From: Oscillospiraceae bacterium
Lineage (GTDB): Bacteria > Bacillota_A > Clostridia > Oscillospirales > Ruminococcaceae
Assembly (NCBI GenBank): GCA_900766795.1
Contig: CAAFWX010000177.1
Coordinates: forward strand, 1 to 11,412
Direction of reading: 5' to 3'
DNA: 11,412 nucleotides
The notes under the pieces were generated by a model. It worked only from the letters and a program-made list of their open reading frames with translations, was not told where the DNA came from and ran no database searches. Positions within the stretch are counted from its first letter, which is position 1. The number at the start of each line of letters is the position of its first letter. The translations under genes were made by a program, and so were the position numbers. Shown piece by piece: positions 6,268 through 11,412 of this stretch.

Positions 6268-6296
6268 ATTATAGCACTTCCCTGCTCACAATTCAA
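6268..6296 (-). promoter_or_regulatory. Promoter of the SBP5 lipoprotein gene
   Basis: On the minus strand, TTGAAT (6296-6291), 17 bp, TATAAT (6273-6268). The -35 element overlaps the last codons of nrdG, which ends at 6286. The predicted start is near 6261, about 80 nt before the ribosome binding site region. The lipoprotein can therefore be expressed independently of nrdDG, although no terminator separates the two. Confidence 0.7.
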
Positions 6297-6789
6297 GCGT
6301 TATCACCTTGTTTTCAGACAGCGAACGCTGAACATCAATCACGCGCTGATTTCGGCTGCCGCGGAATGTCAGCATAAGCGAGCGCTCAGAAAGTTCAAAG
6401 CGCCCGTCCACCAGAATATCCGTTATCCCGAGCAGCTTTCCCACATACTCCTCGCGCTTTGCCTTTTCGAGAAGCTGCTCGAAAGTCCACCCCGAATAGC
6501 ACATGAGATGAAGCCCCTGTGCTTTGAAGCGGCTTCCCAGCTCGAAAAGCGGCTCGGGCTGGCAGAACGGCTCTCCTCCCGAAAAGGTCACGCCCTGCGT
6601 CAGCGGGTTTTCCATGCACTCGTCAAAAAGCGCGTCGGCGTCAACAAGCTTTCCGCCCGAAAAGTCGTGGGTCTGCGGGTTGTGGCAGCCCTCGCAATGA
6701 TGCGGGCAGCCCTGCGTGAACACAACATACCGCAGCCCCGGTCCGTCTACTATCGAATCCTGCACGGTGCCTGCTATCCTGATTTCCAT
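6286..6789 (-). CDS. nrdG: Anaerobic ribonucleotide reductase activase (radical SAM), NrdG
   Basis: A 167-residue radical SAM enzyme that uses S-adenosylmethionine and a [4Fe-4S] cluster to generate the glycyl radical on NrdD. The cluster motif C-x3-C-x2-C is Cys28, Cys32 and Cys35 (CPHHCEGC). GGEP at 71-74 is the SAM-binding motif that follows. The N-terminal DGPGLR (15-20) is typical of activases. The length is normal for the family. It lies 56 bp downstream of nrdD, its substrate, with GGGAG 7 nt before the ATG, and is very probably in the same operon. A hairpin in the gap may tune its expression relative to nrdD. Confidence 0.96.
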   Translation of the reverse strand: MEIRIAGTVQDSIVDGPGLRYVVFTQGCPHHCEGCHNPQTHDFSGGKLVDADALFDECMENPLTQGVTFSGGEPFCQPEPLFELGSRFKAQGLHLMCYSGWTFEQLLEKAKREEYVGKLLGITDILVDGRFELSERSLMLTFRGSRNQRVIDVQRSLSENKVITLEL

Positions 6790-6810
6790 GAGAACACTCC
6801 CTTTAAAATA

Positions 6811-6836
6811 GCCGCCGAACCTGTTGATTCGGCGGC
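6811..6836 (-). other. Intercistronic hairpin between nrdD and nrdG
   Basis: A perfect 9-bp stem (GCCGCCGAA at 6811-6819, TTCGGCGGC at 6828-6836) with an 8-nt loop, followed on the minus strand by TATTTTAAAG and then the nrdG ribosome binding site. The U-stretch is interrupted, so this is more likely a partial terminator or mRNA-stabilising element that makes nrdG less abundant than nrdD. Confidence 0.55.
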
Positions 6837-6845
6837 GGGTGAAAT

Positions 6846-9182
6846 TTATGCCTGCTCGGTTATCCCGTGCTTAACGCGGTCGGCTTCCTCCGCGCGCTTA
6901 GCGTTGTTGAAGCGGTCGAGCGTTCCCACGAGATAGCCCGTGATTCGGCGAATGCGCTCAAACTGAACCTCGTCCTCGCGGCGGTGGCACATGGGGCACT
7001 CGTCGTCGATTATGCCCGTGTAGCCGCAGCAGGGGTCGCGGTCAACAGGGTGGTTTATTGAGCCGTAGCCTATTCCCTGCTCCTTCATGTAGCGCACTAT
7101 CTGCTCGAATGCGTCGAGATTCTTCAGCGGGTCGCCGTCAAGCTCCACATAGCTAATGTGTCCGCCGTTTGTCAGCGCATGATAGGGCGCTTCAAGGCGA
7201 ATCTTCTTGAACGCGCTGATGTTGTAGTATACGGGGATATGGAAAGAATTGGTGTAGTAGTCGCGGTCGGTAATGCCCGGAAGCTCGCCGTACTTCTTCT
7301 TATCCATGCGGACAAATCTGCCCGAAAGTCCCTCTGCGGGGGTTGCAAGCAGCGAGAAATTGAGCTTTGTCTTTTCGCTCTGCTCGTCCATACGCTGACG
7401 CATGTGGGTGATTATCTCAAGACCCAGCTTCTGCGCTTCCTCGCTCTCGCCGTGGTGCACGCCGATAAGCGCCTTAAGGCACTCCGCAAGTCCGATAAAG
7501 CCCATGGAAAGCGTGCCGTGCTTCAATACCTCCTCAACGCTGTCGTTGATGTCAAGCTTCTCGCTGTCTATCCACACTCCCTCGCCCATGAGGAACGGGT
7601 AGTTTCTGACGTGCTTTCTGCACTGGATACGGAAGCGCTCCAGAAGCTGATTTATAACCAAATCAATCATCGCGTCAAGGTCCTTGTAGAACTTGCCGAT
7701 GTCGCCGTGGGCTTCGATTCCGAGGCGGGGCAGGTTGATGGAGGTGAACGAAAGATTTCCGCGCCCCGTCACAATCTCGCGGTCGGGGTCGTGCACGTTG
7801 CCGATAACTCTCGTGCGGCAGCCCATGTAGGCAATCTCGGTGTGGTAGTCGCCCTCCTTGTAATACTGCGCGTTGAACGGCGCGTCAAGGAACGAGAAGT
7901 TCGGGAAAAGGCGCTTCGCGGACACGCGCATTGCAAGCTTGAACAGGTCGTAGTTCGGGTCGCCCTCGTTGAAGTTCACACCCTCCTTCACCTTGAAGAT
8001 ATGGATGGGGAAAATGGGCGTTTCGCCGTTTCCAAGACCGCTCTCGGTGGCAAGCATTACGTTGCGGATAACCATTCTTCCCTCGGGGGTGGTGTCGGTG
8101 CCGTAGTTTATCGAGGAGAACGGGTTCTGCGCGCCCGCGCGGGAGTTCATGGTGTTAAGGTTGTGGATAAGCGCTTCCATCGCCTGATAGGTTGCGCGGT
8201 CGGTTTCGTTTTCGGCAAGCGCCTCGGCTTTGTCCTGAAGCTCGCCGAATTTGTCGCCGTACTCGGGCGCGAGAAGCTCCCACTCCTTTGACTTGTACTC
8301 GTAGTTGTCGGAAAGGCGGGGAACAAGCCCGAACTCGCTTTCGATTTTCTCCGAAACAGCATGAAGCTTCTCGGACTGCTCGGCAAAATCGGTCTTGCCG
8401 AAGGTGAAGCAAACCGCTTTCACAAGGTTTGAAACATACAGCCTGCGGAACGTTTTCTTGACGCCCTCCGCCATGGCGTAGTCAAAGTTCGGCACGGACT
8501 GACCACCGTGCTGGTCGTTCTGGTTGGACTGGATTGCGATACAAGCAAGCGCCGCGTAGCTGGAAATATCGTTCGGCTCGCGCAGGAAGCCGTGTCCCGT
8601 GGAAAAGCCGCCGTGGAACAGCTTGAGCAGGTCAATCTGGCAGCAGGTGGTGGTGAGCGTGAGGAAGTCGAGGTCGTGGATATGAATGTCGCCGTTTATG
8701 TGCGCCTGAGAGTGCGCAGGGTCGAGAACGTACATCTCGTTGAACTGCTTCGCACCCTCCGAGCCGTATTTGAGCATGGTTCCCATGGCGGTGTCGCCGT
8801 CGATGTTGGCGTTCTCGCGCTTTATGTCGCAGTCGCTCGCAGACTTGAAGGTCAAATCCTCATACACCTTCATCAGCGTGGAATCCATCTCGCGGATTCT
8901 GGTGCGCTCCGCACGATAGAGAATATACGCCTTGGCGGTTTTCGCATGTCCCGCTTCAACAAGCACGCGCTCAACCATATCCTGCACTTCCTCGACAGAG
9001 GGATTTCTGCCGATGATGTCCTCGGAAAGCTTCTGGCAAACGTTGTCCGCAAGGCGCATAGCCTCGTCATAATCGTTGCCGCCGACAGTCTGTGCAGCCT
9101 TGAAAATAGCGTTCGCAATTTTCTCGATGTTGAACGGAACCTGACGTCCGTCGCGCTTCTTTATCATTGTAATCATTGCCAT
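6846..9182 (-). CDS. nrdD: Anaerobic ribonucleoside-triphosphate reductase (class III), NrdD
   Basis: A 778-residue glycyl-radical enzyme that makes deoxyribonucleoside triphosphates without oxygen. Residues about 4-95 are an ATP-cone allosteric domain (KKRDGRQVPFNIEKIANAI). The barrel region includes HIHDLDF (167-173), TTCCQIDL (178-185, candidate active-site Cys180/181), and MGCRT with Cys455, which matches the substrate-radical cysteine. Near the C-terminus, cysteines 718, 719, 729 and 732 should bind zinc. Here CC-G replaces the CxxC-G usual in other NrdDs, so the site may use other ligands. The radical glycine is Gly749 in RRITGYL. AAGGAG lies 14 nt before the ATG, unusually far. Downstream is nrdG. 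Upstream are a consensus promoter and two NrdR-like boxes, so repression by NrdR-dATP/ATP is expected. Confidence 0.97.
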   Translation of the reverse strand: MAMITMIKKRDGRQVPFNIEKIANAIFKAAQTVGGNDYDEAMRLADNVCQKLSEDIIGRNPSVEEVQDMVERVLVEAGHAKTAKAYILYRAERTRIREMDSTLMKVYEDLTFKSASDCDIKRENANIDGDTAMGTMLKYGSEGAKQFNEMYVLDPAHSQAHINGDIHIHDLDFLTLTTTCCQIDLLKLFHGGFSTGHGFLREPNDISSYAALACIAIQSNQNDQHGGQSVPNFDYAMAEGVKKTFRRLYVSNLVKAVCFTFGKTDFAEQSEKLHAVSEKIESEFGLVPRLSDNYEYKSKEWELLAPEYGDKFGELQDKAEALAENETDRATYQAMEALIHNLNTMNSRAGAQNPFSSINYGTDTTPEGRMVIRNVMLATESGLGNGETPIFPIHIFKVKEGVNFNEGDPNYDLFKLAMRVSAKRLFPNFSFLDAPFNAQYYKEGDYHTEIAYMGCRTRVIGNVHDPDREIVTGRGNLSFTSINLPRLGIEAHGDIGKFYKDLDAMIDLVINQLLERFRIQCRKHVRNYPFLMGEGVWIDSEKLDINDSVEEVLKHGTLSMGFIGLAECLKALIGVHHGESEEAQKLGLEIITHMRQRMDEQSEKTKLNFSLLATPAEGLSGRFVRMDKKKYGELPGITDRDYYTNSFHIPVYYNISAFKKIRLEAPYHALTNGGHISYVELDGDPLKNLDAFEQIVRYMKEQGIGYGSINHPVDRDPCCGYTGIIDDECPMCHRREDEVQFERIRRITGYLVGTLDRFNNAKRAEEADRVKHGITEQA

Positions 9183-9229
9183 GGGGATTTTTCGCGCTCC
9201 TTAATGCTTTTTTAACACTTTTATTTCAG

Positions 9230-9245
9230 GCACAATATCTTGTGT
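9230..9245 (-). promoter_or_regulatory. NrdR box, proximal
   Basis: On the minus strand ACACAAGATATTGTGC is a near-perfect match to the NrdR box consensus (acaCwAtATaTwGtgt) and an almost complete palindrome. It lies just downstream of the predicted nrdD transcription start, where a bound repressor would block RNA polymerase. Confidence 0.8.
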
Positions 9246-9261
9246 AAATTATGCGTGATAT

Positions 9262-9277
9262 ATATATTATATAGGTT
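9262..9277 (-). promoter_or_regulatory. NrdR box, distal (overlaps the -10)
   Basis: AACCTATATAATATAT on the minus strand matches the left half of the NrdR consensus (CTATATA) and is weaker on the right. Its start is exactly 32 bp from that of the proximal box, the three-turn spacing usual for paired NrdR boxes, and it covers the -10 element. The weak half-site is probably a compromise with the TATAAT sequence. Confidence 0.55.
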
Positions 9278-9294
9278 AGTGCACCTTTTGTCAA
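9266..9294 (-). promoter_or_regulatory. Consensus promoter of nrdDG
   Basis: On the minus strand, TTGACA (9294-9289), 17 bp, TATAAT (9271-9266), both hexamers perfect. The predicted start is near 9259, giving a leader of about 77 nt to the nrdD ATG. A strong basal promoter combined with NrdR boxes is the usual design for nrd operons. Confidence 0.88.
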
Positions 9295-9318
9295 GGCAAA
9301 TAATCATAGGCAGTATGC

Positions 9319-9378
9319 AAAAATCCAACAGTGATTTTTATTGATTTTGCACAACTGCAATTGTTAAGAATTAACAAT
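9319..9378. repeat. Two dyads upstream of the nrdD promoter
   Basis: One is ATTGTTAA/TTAACAAT (9360-9367 and 9371-9378, 3-bp centre), a compact 19-bp palindrome like a transcription factor site. The other is AAAAATC/GATTTTT (9319-9325 and 9333-9339, 7-nt loop), flanked by T-rich sequence. They lie 25-85 bp upstream of the nrdD -35 element and 45 bp or more beyond the BMP terminator. Either could be an upstream operator, but no regulator can be named. Apart from these and the nrdD control elements, 9183-9423 holds no gene. Confidence 0.4.
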
Positions 9379-9423
9379 CCGCATTACACTGCGGAAAATG
9401 AGTTTTCGGAGAGTATTTCCCGC

Positions 9424-9460
9424 AAAAAGGGCGGCACCGCACTCCCCCGCGATACCGCCC
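9424..9460 (-). terminator. Intrinsic terminator of the BMP operon
   Basis: On the minus strand, GGGCGGTA (9460-9453) pairs with TGCCGCCC (9436-9429). The stem extends through TCGC/GCGG to about 12 bp with two G-U pairs and an 8-nt G-rich loop, followed directly by five T (9428-9424). It starts 5 nt after the stop codon of the BMP gene. Confidence 0.85.
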
Positions 9461-9465
9461 CAAAA

Positions 9466-10572
9466 TTATTCAGCGCTGTCCACGCCCTCAACGAACCATG
9501 TCAGGTCGTTCAGGAGGTAGTCATCGGAAAGGGACGTTCCCTCCTCAACGCGAAGCGCACCGCTGTTGTCGTAAATCGGACCGAAGAACACGTCCCAGTC
9601 GCCGTCGATGAGCCGTTCCTGTGCCGCCTCAACCGCCTGCGCAGTGCCCTCGGCGCAGCAGTCGCTGAGCCGGGAAATCGCAACAGCGCCCTCGCTGTAT
9701 CCGTCCCAGTAGGTGTTGCCCGTGAAGTCGCCGCCGATACACTCGCGGATTCGGCTGCGGTAAAAATCCGTCCAGTTCCACACCGCAGCCGTAAGGCAGG
9801 TGTCGGGGAAGCTGGCGGTGTTATCATAATGATACCCGACGGAGTACACCCCGCGCGCGTCAGCTTCTTCGCATACCGCCGCAGTGTTCTGGTGATAAGA
9901 CACCACATCCGCGCCGTAATCATCAATCAGTTGGTCGGTGAGCTGCTTTTCAAGCGTGATGTTATCCCATGCGTTTGTCCAGAGGACATGCACTGTGGCT
10001 TCGGGGTCAACGCTGCGCACTCCGAGGGTGAAAGCGTTGATTCCGCGGATTACCTCAACGGTGGGCATGGAAGCGACATAGCCTATGCTGTGGCTCTGCG
10101 TGCGCATTCCCGCGGCGATTCCCGTGAGATAACGCGCCTGATACATTCTGCCGAAGAAGCCCGCCACGTTTTCGCTCTTTTCCGTGCCCGAGCAGTGCAG
10201 GAACACAATGTCGGGATACTGCTCGTTGACCTCAAAAATGCTGTCGCCGTAGCCCCAGCCCGAGGCGCAGATTATGCTTGCACCCTCAGCCGCCATCTCG
10301 TCAATCACGGCAATTATGCTGTCGTCCGTTTCGGGAATGTTCTCGCGGCAAATCAGCCTGAAGTCCATCTCCTCTTCAAGAACAGCCAGCGCCTTGTAAT
10401 GCGCTTCGTTCCAGCCGCCGTCGTGCTTTGTGCCGGTAAGCACAAGCCCGACCTTAACCTGCGCGTCGTCCTCGGTTCCGCCTCTTCCGTACAGGAAGAT
10501 AACGCTCACAAGAATCGAAAAAAGCACAACCACCGCTGCAATCACGGCAATGCGCGTTTTGTTTATCTTCAT
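9466..10572 (-). CDS. BMP-family (PnrA/TmpC-like) solute-binding protein, membrane-anchored
   Basis: A 368-residue basic membrane protein (BMP) family binding protein. Characterised members bind nucleosides for ABC import; the ligand here is unknown. Residues 8-28 are a hydrophobic anchor after a basic start (MKINKTR). No lipobox cysteine follows, so it is probably held by an uncleaved helix or released by signal peptidase I, unlike the usual lipoprotein. Family features are VGLVLTGTKHDGGWNEAHY (41-59), GWGYGDSI (about 109-116), the VRSVDPEATVHV stretch, and WDVFFGPI (326-333). The upstream gene is a close paralogue and ends 12 nt before this ATG. The ribosome binding site GAGGGGG overlaps that stop codon, so translation is likely coupled. 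A strong terminator follows. No permease or ATPase gene is in the window. Confidence 0.88.
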   Translation of the reverse strand: MKINKTRIAVIAAVVVLFSILVSVIFLYGRGGTEDDAQVKVGLVLTGTKHDGGWNEAHYKALAVLEEEMDFRLICRENIPETDDSIIAVIDEMAAEGASIICASGWGYGDSIFEVNEQYPDIVFLHCSGTEKSENVAGFFGRMYQARYLTGIAAGMRTQSHSIGYVASMPTVEVIRGINAFTLGVRSVDPEATVHVLWTNAWDNITLEKQLTDQLIDDYGADVVSYHQNTAAVCEEADARGVYSVGYHYDNTASFPDTCLTAAVWNWTDFYRSRIRECIGGDFTGNTYWDGYSEGAVAISRLSDCCAEGTAQAVEAAQERLIDGDWDVFFGPIYDNSGALRVEEGTSLSDDYLLNDLTWFVEGVDSAE

Positions 10573-10584
10573 AATTTCGCCCCC

Positions 10585-11412
10585 TCAGCCCAAATCAATG
10601 TTGGCGTCAACGCCCATAACGAACCAATCGAAATCCTCGAGCAGCTGTCTGTCGGACATCTTCTCCCCCTCGCTTATGCGAAGAACGCCGTCGCAATCGT
10701 AAATCGGACCGTAAAAGACATCCCATTCACCCTCAAGCATACGGCTGCGGGCTTCCTCCACGGCAGCCTCTGCCTCAGCGGGAACGTTGTCGGTAAACTC
10801 TGCCAGCGACACTATTCCGGAATCAATGCCCTCCCAGTAGTTCTTGCCCTCAAAGTCGCCGCTCAGAACGCTCAGAACAAGCTCCGTCATGATGGGCTGC
10901 CAGTTCCAGACGGGTGCGGTGAGGTATTTCTCCGCCATCTCGGACTGGTCAACGTTGTATCCGATGGTATACACCCCGCGCGAGTCAGCCTCAATGATGG
11001 GGTCGAGAGCGTCGTGGTGCTGGGTCATGACATCAATCGGGTACTTATCGAGAAGCAGCACAGCCTGCTCATGCGCCTTATCGGCGTTCACCCAATCGCC
11101 GGACCAGCCGACATGCACCACCGCGTCGGGGTTTACGCTCTGGACGCCAAGAGCGAACGCATTGATTCCTCTGACAACCTCGGGAATGGGAACAGCGGCA
11201 ACATAGCCGATGTGGTTGGTTTCGGTGGTAAGACCTGCGACAATTCCGCTCAGATAGCGCATCTGATAGATTCGCCCGAAGAAGGTGGCAACATTGCCGC
11301 TATTATATGAGCCTGCGCAGCTTAAGAAATACACCTCGGGATAGCGCTCGGAATACTCCTTAACCCAATCCACGAAGTCATAGCTGTTGGTATAAACGAT
11401 GGCAGACCCGTC
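10585..11412 (-). CDS. BMP-family solute-binding protein, C-terminal part (cut by window edge)
   Basis: The last 275 residues of a second BMP-family protein; the frame is open to the right edge. The GTG at 11373 is internal: the upstream residues DGSAIVYTNSYDF align with the paralogue's EGASIICASGWGY. The residues downstream also match it, for example FFGRIYQMRYLSGI against FFGRMYQARYLTGI, EVVRGINAFALGVQSV against EVIRGINAFTLGVRSV, and WDVFYGPIYD against WDVFFGPIYD. The similarity runs without large gaps to the end, so the pair arose by tandem duplication. The start, anchor and promoter lie outside the window. This gene is the upstream member of the operon. The ligand is unknown; differences in the pocket region (GWSGDW against LWTNAW) suggest that the two may bind different ligands. 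Confidence 0.88.
   Translation of the reverse strand, partial: DGSAIVYTNSYDFVDWVKEYSERYPEVYFLSCAGSYNSGNVATFFGRIYQMRYLSGIVAGLTTETNHIGYVAAVPIPEVVRGINAFALGVQSVNPDAVVHVGWSGDWVNADKAHEQAVLLLDKYPIDVMTQHHDALDPIIEADSRGVYTIGYNVDQSEMAEKYLTAPVWNWQPIMTELVLSVLSGDFEGKNYWEGIDSGIVSLAEFTDNVPAEAEAAVEEARSRMLEGEWDVFYGPIYDCDGVLRISEGEKMSDRQLLEDFDWFVMGVDANIDLG

Noticed and set aside
7158..8291. 377-codon plus-strand open frame
   Set aside because: Antisense to nrdD, whose identity is certain; no ribosome binding site or family signature.
9331..11310. 659-codon plus-strand open frame
   Set aside because: It spans both BMP genes and a minus-strand terminator; its product has no recognisable domain and the frame is open only because of codon bias on the other strand.
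11371..11373. GTG as the start of the right-most BMP gene
   Set aside because: The frame and the homology to the paralogue continue upstream to the window edge, so the gene is cut, not short.

Overview
The window reads as chromosomal DNA from a strictly anaerobic, fermentative Firmicute of the Clostridia, most likely Ruminococcus/Oscillospiraceae-like. The reasons are a formate-type class III ribonucleotide reductase, clostridial-style AGGAGG ribosome binding sites, consensus TTGACA/TATAAT promoters and an ammonium channel fused to a PII domain. This placement is inference from gene content. All genes but one lie on the minus strand.

From left to right: (1) positions 1-79 hold only a structured, unassigned stretch. 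(2) Positions 80-1789 carry a two-gene operon of a NifU/IscU-like scaffold and a GGGtGRT-family protein, driven by a promoter at 1868-1896. (3) Positions 2009-3790 encode an AmtB-type ammonium channel with a C-terminal PII (GlnB/GlnK) domain. A perfect consensus promoter (4036-4064) drives it through a leader that begins with two hexaloop hairpins, and the leader can refold into a long terminator-like hairpin. This has the architecture of an ANTAR-protein antitermination site and is the most interesting element here. (4) A 55-codon membrane peptide (4323-4490, plus strand) converges on an oligopeptide-type solute-binding lipoprotein (4560-6149, minus) across a shared hairpin. The lipoprotein appears to start upstream of its first ATG. 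(5) nrdD and nrdG (9182 to 6286) form an anaerobic nucleotide-reduction operon with a consensus promoter and a pair of NrdR-like boxes 32 bp apart. (6) Two tandem BMP-family solute-binding proteins (9466-10572 and 10585 to the right edge, partial) end at a strong intrinsic terminator.

The units fit an anaerobe's basal economy: Fe-S or cofactor chemistry, nitrogen uptake and sensing, peptide and nucleoside-type scavenging, and oxygen-independent dNTP synthesis. No mobile element, CRISPR array, tRNA or rRNA was found. The many long plus-strand reading frames are antisense shadows of the minus-strand genes.
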